DNA from: Bosea sp. AS-1
Lineage (GTDB): Bacteria > Pseudomonadota > Alphaproteobacteria > Rhizobiales > Beijerinckiaceae
Length of the DNA stretch: 64,000 nt
Reading direction: 5' to 3'
Assembly (NCBI RefSeq): GCF_002220095.1
Contig: NZ_CP022372.1
Location: forward strand, 2,886,501-2,950,500
The translations under genes were made by a program, and so were the position numbers. Shown here one piece after another: positions 19,366 through 30,234 of this stretch (the stretch's first letter is position 1; every line of letters starts with the position of its first letter). The notes beneath the pieces are model-generated. The model was not told the origin of the DNA and ran no database searches. It worked only from the letters and a program-made list of their open reading frames with translations.

Positions 19366-20793
19366 ATGGGATCGATGGAAGGCGAGGGAGGACGACTGTT
19401 CTTCCGCTCCGAGACCTTCGATACGGAGAAGTTCGAGCGGCGCAGCCCATCGAACCGGACGATCATCGAGCCGGCCCGCGAGATTCCGGTCCACACCGAG
19501 TGCGACGTGCTGGTCGTCGGTGGTGGCCCCGCCGGTACCGCCGCCGCGATTGCTGCTGCCCGACGCGGCGCCGACGTCGTGCTGCTGGAGCGCTACAATC
19601 ATCTCGGCGGGCTCTCGACTGGCGGCCTTGTCATCTGGATCGACCGGATGAGCGACTGGCAGGGTCGGTACGTGATCCGCGGTGTCGCCGAAGAGCTGCT
19701 GGCGCGCCTGACCCGCGACAGGATCACCGGGCCCGAGCCGCAGGAATGGGGATCGCACGATCCCGAACGCGTCGCTTATTGGGGTTTGCGCAATGCGGCC
19801 TTCAACAACACCGTCACCCATGCGCCGACGCTCGACCCGGAATGGCTGAAGGCGGAATCGCTCGCCATGGTGCTGGAGGCCGGCGTCCACCCGATCTTCC
19901 ACGCCTGGGGCGCCAGCCCGTTGATGGAGGGGCGGCGCGTCACCGGTTGCACCTTCGAGAGCAAGGAGGGGCGGCGCGCCATCCTTGCCCGCGTCACCAT
20001 CGACGCAACCGGCGATGGCGATCTCTATGCGGGCGCCGGGTCAGGCTTCGACACCGAGGTCGATATCCGCGACATCCACGGCTGCATGAACACCTCCTGG
20101 CTGTTCGGCGGCGTCGACATGAAGGCCTTCCTGCGCTTCCGGGGGGAGACGCCGGAGCAGTATTCGCAGTTCATGGCGAGGGGGCGCGAGGCGATGCGCT
20201 TTTTCGACAGGCCCTCCGTCTCGTGGCGGGACGACATCGCCGTCTTCATGGGGCCGCGGCTCGCCGGCTATTCGGCACTCAAGGTCGAAGATCTGTCAGA
20301 GGTCGAGATCCGCAGCCACCAGCTCATGCTGGAACATCTCGCCTTCTATCGGGCCCATGCTCCGGGCTTCTCCAACGCCTTCATCATGCTCTCGGCGCCG
20401 CAACTCGGTGTCCGGCATGGCCGGCGCCTCAAAGGGGTCGGAAAGCTCACCCGTGAGAACTGGGATGGCAGCACGGCGCCTGACGAGATCGGCGTTTCGC
20501 CCTCGCTCGCGCCGAAATTCGCGAACATTTCGGTTCCCTATGGCGCGATCGTGCCGCGCGAGATCGACGGCCTGCTGGCGCCGGGCCGGCATCTCTCCTG
20601 CGACGCCACCAGCCATTCCTTCATGCGCGAAATCCCGCAATGCTGGCTGACCGGCCATGCGGCAGGCGTCGCCGCCGCCATAGCCGCCGACCGGAACATG
20701 AGGCCGGCCGAGGTGCCGATCGCCGAACTGCGGGCGGGATTGGCAGCCCAGGGAGCCTATCTCAACGCGGTTCCCGAGCTGGTTGAAAGCTGA
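19366..20793 (+). CDS. FAD-dependent oxidoreductase (FAD_oxidored type)
   Basis: A 475-residue flavoprotein. The dinucleotide fold is at about residues 46-75 (DVLVVGGGPAGTAAAIAAAR then VVLLERYNHLGG), followed by a second FAD contact late in the chain (GRHLSCDATSHSFMREIPQC; AAGVAAAIAADRN). The overall pattern resembles the PF12831-type FAD-dependent oxidoreductases, several of which sit in carboxylate or aromatic degradation operons. The substrate cannot be told. First gene of an operon with an ABC importer and an SDR dehydrogenase, and divergent from a LysR regulator. A second ATG at 19375 is a possible start. Confidence 0.82.
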   Translation: MGSMEGEGGRLFFRSETFDTEKFERRSPSNRTIIEPAREIPVHTECDVLVVGGGPAGTAAAIAAARRGADVVLLERYNHLGGLSTGGLVIWIDRMSDWQGRYVIRGVAEELLARLTRDRITGPEPQEWGSHDPERVAYWGLRNAAFNNTVTHAPTLDPEWLKAESLAMVLEAGVHPIFHAWGASPLMEGRRVTGCTFESKEGRRAILARVTIDATGDGDLYAGAGSGFDTEVDIRDIHGCMNTSWLFGGVDMKAFLRFRGETPEQYSQFMARGREAMRFFDRPSVSWRDDIAVFMGPRLAGYSALKVEDLSEVEIRSHQLMLEHLAFYRAHAPGFSNAFIMLSAPQLGVRHGRRLKGVGKLTRENWDGSTAPDEIGVSPSLAPKFANISVPYGAIVPREIDGLLAPGRHLSCDATSHSFMREIPQCWLTGHAAGVAAAIAADRNMRPAEVPIAELRAGLAAQGAYLNAVPELVES

Positions 20794-20912
20794 AAGCCAC
20801 AAGCGCGATCTCTTCGTCACGGTTGACGAGGACGGATAAGCGGGCCGAAGAAGCCTGCTGTGTGAAACAAGCGGGAAGGCGGCATAGAGCCGTCCCCGAA
20901 GGGAGGAACGGA

Positions 20913-21968
20913 ATGTTCGAAGGCTTTGCTCGCTGGCGCAGCACCTGCGTCGCCATGGTTCTTGGTTTCGCCGGTGGCGTAACGCCGGCTCTCGCGCAAG
21001 CGCCCCAGCCCAAGCCACTCGACCCGCCGCAATCGGTGCGTGTCGCCTATGTGCCGATCATGAAATTCGCGACCGCTTACGTGGCGGAGTCGCGCGGGCT
21101 CTTCAAGAAATACGGCCTCGACGTCAAGCTCGACAGCGTCAAGTCCGGCACCGAAGCGATCGCCTTTCTCGACAAGGGCTCGGTCGATGTCGGTGGCATC
21201 TCCATCGTCGCGTCGCTCTGGTCGGCCTGGAACCGCGGCCTCGATATCCGCGTGATCGCGCCCGGCGCGCTCGATCCGATGAAGGACGGGCCGACCAAGT
21301 TGATCGTCCGCAAGGATCTGATGGAGTCAGGCGCCGTGAAGTCGGTCGCCGACCTCAAGGGCAAGCGCATCGCGGCCGCGGGCGGCCCGGGCAGCGGCGG
21401 CGAATATTTCGTCAGCAAGGCCCTAGAGAGCGCCAAGCTCACATTGCGTGATGCGCAGCTTCTGAACGTCGGCAATGCCGATATGCCGGCGGCGATGGAA
21501 GCGAAATCGGTCGATGCGGTGCTGACCTCCTCGCCTTACTCGGACCAGATCCTCAAGGCCGGCACCGGCAAGCTCCTGATGCAGGACATCACCCCCGGTC
21601 TGATGACGGTCGCCTTCGTCGCCTCGGGCAAGTTCATCAAGGACCGTCCGGAGGTGGCCGAGCGCTTCGTGCTGGCGATGACGGAAGCCGCCCGCCTGAT
21701 GCAGGGCGCCGATTTCCTCGCCCAGCCCAATATGGACGGTTATCTGAAGTACACCGCCTCGACGCCGGAGGCGATCAAGAACGGCGGCTCGGTGATCTTC
21801 GACCCCAACATGGCGATCCCGACTTCCGGCCTCGCCGATATCGAGCGCGTGCACCGCGAGAACGGCCGCACCGAATACGACAAGCCGCTCGACATGGCGA
21901 AGGTCGTCGATGAGCGCTTCGTCGCCAAGGCCATCGAGATCCTCGGCAAGGCTGCCCCGGCCAAGTGA
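20913..21968 (+). CDS. ABC transporter periplasmic binding protein, NitT/TauT type
   Basis: A 351-residue solute-binding protein of the NMT1/THI5-like (SsuA/TauA) group. The signal peptide covers about residues 1-28 (VAMVLGFAGGVTPALAQ). The mature part opens VRVAYVPIMKFATAYVAESR, with GLFKKYGLDVKL and the tail GAADVGGIS-like SVDVGGISIVASLW, all typical. The start ATG at 20913 follows GGGAGG. With the next two genes it makes a complete importer. Relatives carry nitrate, sulphonates, pyrimidines or aromatic acids (phthalate-type); here an aromatic or alicyclic acid is the reasonable guess from context. Confidence 0.88.
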   Translation: MFEGFARWRSTCVAMVLGFAGGVTPALAQAPQPKPLDPPQSVRVAYVPIMKFATAYVAESRGLFKKYGLDVKLDSVKSGTEAIAFLDKGSVDVGGISIVASLWSAWNRGLDIRVIAPGALDPMKDGPTKLIVRKDLMESGAVKSVADLKGKRIAAAGGPGSGGEYFVSKALESAKLTLRDAQLLNVGNADMPAAMEAKSVDAVLTSSPYSDQILKAGTGKLLMQDITPGLMTVAFVASGKFIKDRPEVAERFVLAMTEAARLMQGADFLAQPNMDGYLKYTASTPEAIKNGGSVIFDPNMAIPTSGLADIERVHRENGRTEYDKPLDMAKVVDERFVAKAIEILGKAAPAK

Positions 21969-22044
21969 GGCGAGCGGGAACCGGCCCCAAACGCGGTTCC
22001 CGGACATCATCGATGCAGGAACTATCAGCCTGGAGGGTCGGCCG

Positions 22045-22851
22045 ATGACCGCCACCATGCCGGCCGTTGGCGCGCCGAAGATCGGCGCGCGCAACGTCAG
22101 CAAGCACTACCCGACTGCGGACGGCACCATGGTCGCGCTCGAGGATTTCTCCCTCGACGTCGCTGACGGGGAGTTCGTCTGCATCGTCGGCCCCTCTGGC
22201 TGCGGCAAGTCGACCTTCCTGCGCATGGTCGCGGGGTTGGAATCGATTTCGCTCGGTTCGATCGATATCCGGCCCGGCCACGAGAGGGCTAGGCCGCTCA
22301 ACAGTGTGGTCTTTCAGGAATATGCGATTTTTCCCTGGAAGTCGCTGATCGAGAACGTCGCCTTCGGCCTGCAGATGCGCGGCATCGGCCGCAAGGAACG
22401 GATCGAGAAGGCACGTTACTGGCTTGACCGCGTGGGCCTGGGCAAATTTGCCGACTATTATCCGCACCAGATCTCGGGCGGCATGAAGCAGCGCGTCAGC
22501 ATCATCCGCGCGCTCGCCAACGATCCCGAGGTACTGCTGATGGACGAGCCCCTCGGCGCGCTCGATGCCCAGACGCGCGTCGTCATCCAGGAGGAGCTGC
22601 TGCGGATCTGGGAGGAGACTCGCAAGACGGTGCTCTACATCACCCACAGCCTCGACGAGGCCGTGCTGCTCGGCGACCGCGTCATCCTGATGAGCGCCCA
22701 GCCCGGACGGCATCTGGCAACGTTCAAGATCGATCTGCCGCGTCCACGCTCCGTCGCGATGACGAACTCGCCGCGATTCGCGGAATATAGGGCGCAGATC
22801 TGGGAGAAGCTCAGCGCCGAAGTGACGCGCGCCATGGAGGCCCAGCCATGA
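22045..22851 (+). CDS. ABC transporter ATP-binding protein, NitT/TauT type
   Basis: A 268-residue ABC ATPase of the SsuB/TauB group. Walker A is GPSGCGKST (about residues 53-61), the Q-loop [13 protein letters not shown], the signature SGGMKQRVS, Walker [14 protein letters not shown] and the H-loop [10 protein letters not shown]. The signature SGGMKQRV and the Q-loop region are those of import ATPases of this group. The start ATG at 22045 follows GGAGGG. The next gene overlaps by 4 bp (ATGA). Confidence 0.93.
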   Translation: MTATMPAVGAPKIGARNVSKHYPTADGTMVALEDFSLDVADGEFVCIVGPSGCGKSTFLRMVAGLESISLGSIDIRPGHERARPLNSVVFQEYAIFPWKSLIENVAFGLQMRGIGRKERIEKARYWLDRVGLGKFADYYPHQISGGMKQRVSIIRALANDPEVLLMDEPLGALDAQTRVVIQEELLRIWEETRKTVLYITHSLDEAVLLGDRVILMSAQPGRHLATFKIDLPRPRSVAMTNSPRFAEYRAQIWEKLSAEVTRAMEAQP

Positions 22852-23936
22852 CGGTCGCATCGACCGACCAGGTCGCGGCTGCTGCCGGCCCTGCGCCTGC
22901 GCAGCCCATTCGCAAGGATGCCGGCGACAAGCGTGCCATTCTCCTGCTCGCTGTCGCCATTGTAGCGCTCAATGTCGTGCTGGCGGCGACCGGGCTCTGG
23001 GGCGACTTCGCCTGGCCGGCGATCGGGGCGAGCTTCGTCCTGCTGGTGCTGATGTGCGAACGCATCGGCCGGCTCGTGCCGTTAAAGGGCAGGGGGGTCT
23101 ACGAGCGCACGCTGGCGCTGGGCTTCCCGCTCCTCGTCCTCGTGCTCTGGGAGCTCGCGGCCGATAACGGTTTCATCAACCCGACCTGGTTCCCGCCGCC
23201 AAGCCGCATCGGCGCGGCACTGTGGGACCTCAGTACGCGCTATGACCGCTTCTCGGGCACGACGCTGCTCGGGCGCCCCTGGCTGATGCCGGAAGCCTTC
23301 TCGAAGGAAGGCTGGACAGGGGTCTGGAATCTCGTCGCGGAGAGCCATGTCTTCGCGACCGTGGCGCGCGTTCTTGTCGGCTTCGTGCTCGGTGCCATCC
23401 CCGGCGTGCTGGTCGGCGTCGTCATGGGCCTGAACCAGACGGTCAGGCTGATGCTCGATACGACGCTCTCGGCGATCTATGTGCTGCCGAAGATCGCGAT
23501 CTTCCCGATCGTGATGCTGATGTTCGCCGATCCCTTCGGCGAAGCGCCGAAGATCCTCGTTGTCGGGCTCTCCGTCTTCATCCTGATGGCGATCAATACG
23601 ATGGCCGCGGTGCGTGGCATCGACAAGGTCTACCTGATGGCCGGCAAGAACTACGGCGCCAAGGGCTGGTCGATGCTGCGCCACGTCATCCTTCCTGGCG
23701 CGCTGCCGATGATCTTCTCCGGGCTTCGCATCGCGCTCGGCACGGCGATGATCGTAATCATCTCGGTCGAGTTCGTGCGTGCCAAGCAGGGCGTCGGCTA
23801 CATGACCTTCTACTACTGGGAGGTTCTCAACCCCGAGAAGATGTATGCCGGCCTCGTCGTCGTGATGATCCTCGGCGTGCTGCTGACCTACGCGCTGCAA
23901 TGGCTGCAGCGCCGGCTCATGCCCTGGCAGAAGTGA
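22848..23936 (+). CDS. ABC transporter permease, NitT/TauT type
   Basis: A 362-residue membrane permease. It is longer than usual (about 250-280) because of an N-terminal extension with two extra hydrophobic segments (IVALNVVLAATGLWGDFAWP; ASFVLLVLMC) before the standard BPD_transp_1 core. The EAA-type coupling loop is around LMAGKNYGAKGWSMLRHVIL. It starts inside the ATPase stop codon. It completes the importer with the upstream binding protein and ATPase; the SDR gene follows 10 bp later. Confidence 0.9.
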   Translation: MTVASTDQVAAAAGPAPAQPIRKDAGDKRAILLLAVAIVALNVVLAATGLWGDFAWPAIGASFVLLVLMCERIGRLVPLKGRGVYERTLALGFPLLVLVLWELAADNGFINPTWFPPPSRIGAALWDLSTRYDRFSGTTLLGRPWLMPEAFSKEGWTGVWNLVAESHVFATVARVLVGFVLGAIPGVLVGVVMGLNQTVRLMLDTTLSAIYVLPKIAIFPIVMLMFADPFGEAPKILVVGLSVFILMAINTMAAVRGIDKVYLMAGKNYGAKGWSMLRHVILPGALPMIFSGLRIALGTAMIVIISVEFVRAKQGVGYMTFYYWEVLNPEKMYAGLVVVMILGVLLTYALQWLQRRLMPWQK

Positions 23937-23946
23937 GGATCGGACA

Positions 23947-24711
23947 ATGAAGGTTGCGCTCGTCACCGGCGGCGCCGGCGCCGTCGGGGCTGCCGCTGCG
24001 CGAATGCTGGCAGAAGACGGATTCCGCGTCGTGCTGGCCGATCGCGATGCTGAGCGGACGCAAGCCATCTGCGATGAGATCGTCCGCGCCGGCGGCACAG
24101 CCGTCGTCGAACCGGTCGACCTGCTGGAGGAGGGCGCTTGCCAGCGATTGATCGCGCGCGTGACCGAACGCTTCGGCCGGCTCGACTGCCTCGTCAACAA
24201 TGCCGGCATGACCGGCGCGCCGCGGATCGGCACGGTCGATGTCGCGGTCTGGAACGCGGTGCTCGCGCTCAACCTGACGGTGCCGATGCTGCTGGCTCAG
24301 GCTGCCCAGCCTTTGATGAAGCAGAGCGGTGGCGGCAGCATCGTCAATGTCGCCTCGCGCGTCTATCTCGCCGGTACGGGCGTCGCCTATACCTCCAGCA
24401 AATCGGGGCTGATCGGGCTTACCCGCGTGCTCGCGGTGCAGCTCGGCCCGGACGATATCCGCGTCAACGCGGTCGCCCCGAGCTTCCTCAACACTCCCTT
24501 CAACGAAAAGATCGTGACGGAGAATGCCGGGCTCGCAGCCTCCTTCCGCAAGATGTCGCCGCTCGGCCGGCTCGGAACCGCCGAGGATGTCGCCGGCGCA
24601 ATCGCCTTTCTGGCCTCGCCGCGGGCGAGCTTCATCACCGGCGATGTCATTCATGTCTGCGGCGGCACGCAACTGGCTCCGCAGCCCGATGCCGCCGGGG
24701 GCGGGCCATAA
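23947..24711 (+). CDS. SDR-family NAD(P)-dependent oxidoreductase
   Basis: A 254-residue classical short-chain dehydrogenase. It shows the nucleotide motif VTGGAGAVGAAAAR (TGxxxGxG), NNAG at about residues 83-86 (VNNAGMTG), the YxxxK pair in AYTSSKSGLIG with the preceding Ser (VASRVYLAG), and the cofactor-side motif DIRVNAVAPSF. It is the last gene of the ABC importer operon. It would oxidise or reduce a hydroxyl on the imported compound; quinate- or shikimate-like or dihydrodiol substrates are possible, but nothing in the sequence settles it. Confidence 0.88.
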   Translation: MKVALVTGGAGAVGAAAARMLAEDGFRVVLADRDAERTQAICDEIVRAGGTAVVEPVDLLEEGACQRLIARVTERFGRLDCLVNNAGMTGAPRIGTVDVAVWNAVLALNLTVPMLLAQAAQPLMKQSGGGSIVNVASRVYLAGTGVAYTSSKSGLIGLTRVLAVQLGPDDIRVNAVAPSFLNTPFNEKIVTENAGLAASFRKMSPLGRLGTAEDVAGAIAFLASPRASFITGDVIHVCGGTQLAPQPDAAGGGP

Positions 24712-24749
24712 CCAGCCGGAGCCCGTCTGACGCTCGATCGCCAGTTGGA

Positions 24750-24765
24750 ATAACCCCGAGGTTAT
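24750..24765. promoter_or_regulatory. PcaQ binding site upstream of pcaD
   Basis: ATAACC-CCGA-GGTTAT is a perfect 6-bp inverted repeat with a 4-bp spacer. It matches the ATAACC-N4-GGTTAA motif I recall for the LysR-type activator PcaQ of Sinorhizobium and Agrobacterium. It lies 71 bp before the pcaD start, as expected for an activator site near -66. pcaQ itself is not in this window. Confidence 0.75.
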
Positions 24766-24835
24766 GCTGACCTGCAATAATGCCATTTAACATGAGCACC
24801 CAAATCGCTCATGATGAGGCCGTATTCGAGGTAAG

Positions 24836-25639
24836 ATGTCTTCCATGGCTTTCACGCGTATCGACGGCAGGCTGGTGCATTGGCGCGAAAGCGGTTCGCG
24901 GGAGGCGCCGCCCGTCATTCTGGTCAACTCGCTGGGCACGGATTTCCGTATCTGGGATGAGGTCGCTGCGGCGCTCTCCCGCGATTGGCGGGTCATCGCC
25001 TATGACAAGCGTGGCCACGGGCTTTCAGAGGTTCCGACCGGCCCCTATGCGATCGCGGATTTCACCGATGATCTCATCGGGCTTGCCGACCATCTCGATC
25101 TGAAGCGATTTGCACTTGTCGGGCTCTCGATCGGCGGGCTGATCGGGCAAGATCTGGCAGTGCGCCGGCCGGAACGCCTGACCGCTCTGGTGCTGGCCGA
25201 TACGGCACCGAAGGTCGGCACGGCCGAAAGCTGGAGCGGGCGCATCGAGGCTGTCCGCAAGGGCGGGCTCGCCGCCATCGCCGATCCCGTGATGGAGCGC
25301 TGGTTCACCCCCGCCTTTCACACCGAGCGCCCGGACGATCTCGCGGGCTGGCGCAATGCTCTGCTCCGCCAACCGGCGGACGGCTACATCGCGACCTGCG
25401 AAGCCCTGCGCGATGCCGACCTCACGGCCGCTATCGGCAGCATCAAGGCGCCGACGCTTGTGGTCGCCGGCGATGGCGACCAGTCGACCCCACCCGATCT
25501 GGTGCGCGCGGCGGCAGAGTGCATTCCGAATGCGCGCTTCGCGCTTATCGAGGGCTGCGGACACATTCCGCCGGTCGAGCAGCCAGCCCGCTTGCTCGCG
25601 CTGGTGACGGAACATCTGGAGAGGCACGGACGTGGCTGA
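24836..25639 (+). CDS. pcaD: 3-oxoadipate enol-lactonase
   Basis: A 267-residue alpha/beta hydrolase that opens 3-oxoadipate enol-lactone to 3-oxoadipate. It shows the oxyanion-strand VILVNSLGTDFRIWDEVAAA, the nucleophile elbow GLSIGG (about Ser100), the late Asp (VAGDGDQSTPP) and His (GCGHIPPVEQP). The pattern IAYDKRGHGLSEVP is typical of PcaD. The start could be 24836 or the ATG three codons later (24845). First gene after the PcaQ box; pcaC overlaps its end by 8 bp. Confidence 0.93.
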   Translation: MSSMAFTRIDGRLVHWRESGSREAPPVILVNSLGTDFRIWDEVAAALSRDWRVIAYDKRGHGLSEVPTGPYAIADFTDDLIGLADHLDLKRFALVGLSIGGLIGQDLAVRRPERLTALVLADTAPKVGTAESWSGRIEAVRKGGLAAIADPVMERWFTPAFHTERPDDLAGWRNALLRQPADGYIATCEALRDADLTAAIGSIKAPTLVVAGDGDQSTPPDLVRAAAECIPNARFALIEGCGHIPPVEQPARLLALVTEHLERHGRG

Positions 25640-26027
25640 GGCTCAGGACCGATATACCCAAGGCATGGCGACCCGCCGTTCCGTGCTCGGCGAGCGCTAT
25701 GTCGATACTGCCGTCGCCAACACCGACCCCTTCACGGAAGATTTCCAGCAGCTCATCACCGAAAGCGCCTGGGGAACTGTTTGGTCGCGCGACACGATCA
25801 GTAAGCGCGAGCGCTCGATGCTGACCATCGCGTTGCTTGCTGCGCTGGGACACCATGACGAAGTCGCCATGCATGTCCGGGCGACGCGTAATACCGGCGC
25901 CAGCATGGACGATATCAAGGAGGCGCTGCTGCATGTGGCGATCTATGCCGGCGTGCCGGCGGCCAATCATGCCTTCAAGATCGCCAAGGCGGCCTATGCC
26001 GAGATGCAGAACGAGAAGGCGGGCTGA
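25632..26027 (+). CDS. pcaC: 4-carboxymuconolactone decarboxylase
   Basis: A 131-residue CMD-fold protein that converts 4-carboxymuconolactone to 3-oxoadipate enol-lactone with loss of CO2. The core is seen in ITESAWGTVWSRDTISKRER followed by the helical TIALLAALGHHDEVAMHVRA and TGASMDDIKEALLHVAIYAG. No N-terminal PcaD fusion is present; pcaD is a separate gene. The start is a GTG at 25632 that overlaps the end of pcaD, so translation is coupled. Confidence 0.94.
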   Translation: MAEAQDRYTQGMATRRSVLGERYVDTAVANTDPFTEDFQQLITESAWGTVWSRDTISKRERSMLTIALLAALGHHDEVAMHVRATRNTGASMDDIKEALLHVAIYAGVPAANHAFKIAKAAYAEMQNEKAG

Positions 26028-26066
26028 ACCCGCCTGCCGCGCCGCCCGTCCGGTGGCGCGAATTGA

Positions 26067-26893
<827 letters not shown>

Positions 26894-26894
<1 letters not shown>

Positions 26895-27520
26895 TGGTCC
26901 AGTCTCTGCGCCGCCTCAAGGAAAGCCCGTCGCAGACGGCGGGCCCCTACATCCATATCGGCGCCACGCCGAACTTCTCGGGCATCGAAGGCATCTATCC
27001 GCATGACCTCGGCTCGCTGCCGCTGCCGGCGGAGGTGAAGGGCGAGCGCATCGTCGTCACCGGCCGGATCTTCGACGGCTCGGGCACGCCGATCAAGGAC
27101 GCACTCGTCGAGATCTGGCAGGCAGACGCGCAGGGGCTCTATCCCGGCCAGGGCGAGCACCGCGGCGAGGCCGATCCGCATTTCCCAGGCTGGTTCCGCC
27201 AGCCGGTCGACGGCACCACCGGCGTCTATCGCTTCGAGACTGTGAAACCCGGCGTCGTGCCCTATTTCGACGGCCGGCCGATGGCCCCGCACATCACCTT
27301 CTGGATCGTCGCGCGCGGCATCAATATCGGCCTGCATACGCGGCTCTATTTCGGCGACGAGGACAAGGCCAACGCGGCCGACCCGATCCTTGGCCGCATC
27401 GAGCATCGCGTCCGTGTCCCGACGCTGATCGCGACGCGCGGCGACGAGGACGGTAAGCCGGTCTACACCTTCGACATCCGCCTGCAGGGCGAGAACGAAA
27501 CCGTCTTCTTCGACATCTGA
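26894..27520 (+). CDS. pcaG: Protocatechuate 3,4-dioxygenase, alpha subunit
   Basis: A 208-residue partner subunit of the dioxygenase. It shares the fold of PcaH but lacks the iron ligands (the AHIHF segment is replaced by [11 protein letters not shown]). It begins [20 protein letters not shown], typical of PcaG. The ATG at 26894 overlaps the pcaH stop (TGATG). The frame is open further upstream inside pcaH, but that part is only pcaH read in another frame. Confidence 0.95.
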
Positions 27521-27575
27521 AGGTGGCCGTCGGCCGCTTTCCAATCCGAACAGCAGCAAGCAGAGTATCGACGCC

Positions 27576-28784
27576 ATGAGCGAAGCCTTCATCTGTGCTT
27601 ACGTGCGCACGCCGATCGGCCGTTTCGGTGGATCCCTGTCTGCGGTGCGGGCCGACGATCTCGGCGCGGTGCCGCTGAAGGCCTTGCTCGAACGCCATGC
27701 AGGCGTCGATTTCGGCGCGGTGGACGATGTGATCTTCGGCTGCGCCAACCAGGCGGGCGAAGACAACCGCAACGTCGCGCGCATGTCGCTGCTGCTCGCG
27801 GGGCTGCCGAAAGAGGTGCCGGGCACCACCATCAACCGGCTTTGCGGCTCGGGAATGGATGCCGTCATCACCGCGGCGCGGGCGATCAAGGCTGGCGAGG
27901 CGGAGCTGATGATCGCCGGGGGCGTCGAGAGCATGTCGCGTGCGCCCTTCGTGCTGCCCAAAGCCGACAGCGCCTTCTCTCGCCATGCCGAGATTCACGA
28001 CACGACTATTGGCTGGCGCTTCATCAATCCGTTGATGAAGAAGCAGTATGGCGTTGATTCCATGCCGGAAACTGGCGAGAACGTCGCCGCCGACTGCCAT
28101 ATCAGCCGCGCCGACCAGGACGCCTTCGCGCTGCGCTCGCAGCAGAAGGCGGTGGCCGCCCAGCAGAACGGCCGGCTCGCCAAGGAGATCGTGCCGGTCT
28201 CGATCCCGCAACGAAAGGGCGATCCGATCGTCGTCGGGATCGACGAGCATCCGCGTGGCGATACGACGCTGGAGAAGCTCGCCAAATTGCCGACGCCGTT
28301 CAAGAAGGAGGGTGGCACCGTCACCGCCGGCAACGCCTCGGGAGTGAATGACGGCGCAGCCGCGCTGATCATCGCCTCCGAAAAGGCCGCGGCCAAGTAC
28401 GGGCTCACTCCGCTGGCGCGCATCGTCGGAGGTGCCGCGGGCGGCGTAGCGCCCCGCGTCATGGGGCTCGGCCCAATCCCGGCTACGCGCAAGCTCTGCG
28501 AGCGCCTAGGGCTGAAGCCCGCGGATTTCGACATCGTCGAGCTCAACGAGGCTTTCGCCTCGCAGGGCATCGCGGTGTTGCGCGATCTCGGCATTGCCGA
28601 GGATGGGGCGCATGTGAACCCGAATGGCGGCGCAATCGCGCTTGGCCACCCGCTCGGCATGTCCGGTGCCCGCATCGCTGGCACGGCTGCGCTCGAATTG
28701 TCGCTGACCGGCAAGAAGCGCGCGCTCGCCACCATGTGCATCGGCGTAGGGCAGGGCATCGCGATCGCGCTGGAACGGGTCTGA
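27576..28784 (+). CDS. pcaF: 3-oxoadipyl-CoA thiolase
   Basis: A 402-residue thiolase that cleaves 3-oxoadipyl-CoA to succinyl-CoA and acetyl-CoA, the last step of the beta-ketoadipate pathway. The acylated cysteine is in [15 protein letters not shown] (about Cys90), the base His in [16 protein letters not shown] and the second Cys in [15 protein letters not shown]. The opening [19 protein letters not shown] is that of PcaF/PaaJ thiolases. It follows pcaG by 55 bp. In many rhizobia pcaB would stand after pcaG; here it does not. Confidence 0.93.
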   Translation: MSEAFICAYVRTPIGRFGGSLSAVRADDLGAVPLKALLERHAGVDFGAVDDVIFGCANQAGEDNRNVARMSLLLAGLPKEVPGTTINRLCGSGMDAVITAARAIKAGEAELMIAGGVESMSRAPFVLPKADSAFSRHAEIHDTTIGWRFINPLMKKQYGVDSMPETGENVAADCHISRADQDAFALRSQQKAVAAQQNGRLAKEIVPVSIPQRKGDPIVVGIDEHPRGDTTLEKLAKLPTPFKKEGGTVTAGNASGVNDGAAALIIASEKAAAKYGLTPLARIVGGAAGGVAPRVMGLGPIPATRKLCERLGLKPADFDIVELNEAFASQGIAVLRDLGIAEDGAHVNPNGGAIALGHPLGMSGARIAGTAALELSLTGKKRALATMCIGVGQGIAIALERV

Positions 28785-28835
28785 CAGGACAGGGCGATCT
28801 GCTCTAGGATCGGCCGACCACAAGACGAGGGATGG

Positions 28836-29545
28836 ATGACGAACAAGATCTATGACAGCCCGAAGGCGGCGCTCGATGGCCTGCTGTTCGACGGCATGAC
28901 GATCATGTCCGGGGGCTTCGGCCTGTCGGGCAACCCCGAGAGCCTGATCCCCGAGATTCGCGATTCCGGCGTGAAGAACCTCACGGTGATCTCGAACAAT
29001 GCCGGCGCCGACGGCTTCGGTCTCTGGATGCTGCTGCAGACACGCCAGATCAAGAAGATGATCGCGTCCTATGTCGGCGAGAACAAGCTGTTCGAGCAGC
29101 AATATCTCGCCGGCGAGCTGGAGCTCGAGCTCAACCCGCAGGGTACGCTGGCCGAGCGCATCAGGGCCGGCGGCGCCGGTATCCCGGCCTTCTACACCAA
29201 GACCGGCGTCGGCACGGTCGTGGCCGAAGGCAAGCCGGTCGAGGAATTCGAGGGCGGGCTTTATGTCCGCGAGACCTGGCTGCGGGCCGATCTCGCCATC
29301 GTCAAGGCTTGGAAGGCCGACACCGCCGGTAATCTGATCTATCGTCGTACCGCGCGGAACTTCAACCCGAACATGGCAACCGCCGGCAAGGTTACGGTCG
29401 CCGAGGTCGAGGAGATCGTGCCTGTCGGAACGCTCGATCCGGAGGCGATCCATACGCCCGGCATCTATGTCGACCGCGTCATCAAGAGCACGATCAACGA
29501 GAAGCGCATCGAGAAGCTCACCGAGCGCAAGAGGGAGGCAGCCTG

Positions 29546-29546
<1 letters not shown>
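28836..29546 (+). CDS. pcaI: 3-oxoadipate CoA-transferase, subunit A
   Basis: A 236-residue CoA-transferase family I alpha subunit that with PcaJ moves CoA from succinyl-CoA to 3-oxoadipate. It shows the family's [20 protein letters not shown] (GGFG-type CoA loop) and the ending typical of subunit A ([16 protein letters not shown]). Identification as 3-oxoadipate rather than acetoacetate transferase rests on its place in the pca operon. It overlaps pcaJ by one base (TGATG). Confidence 0.9.
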
Positions 29547-30208
<662 letters not shown>

Positions 30209-30234
30209 ACGGCATCAGAAGGGGAGGCGTTTCC

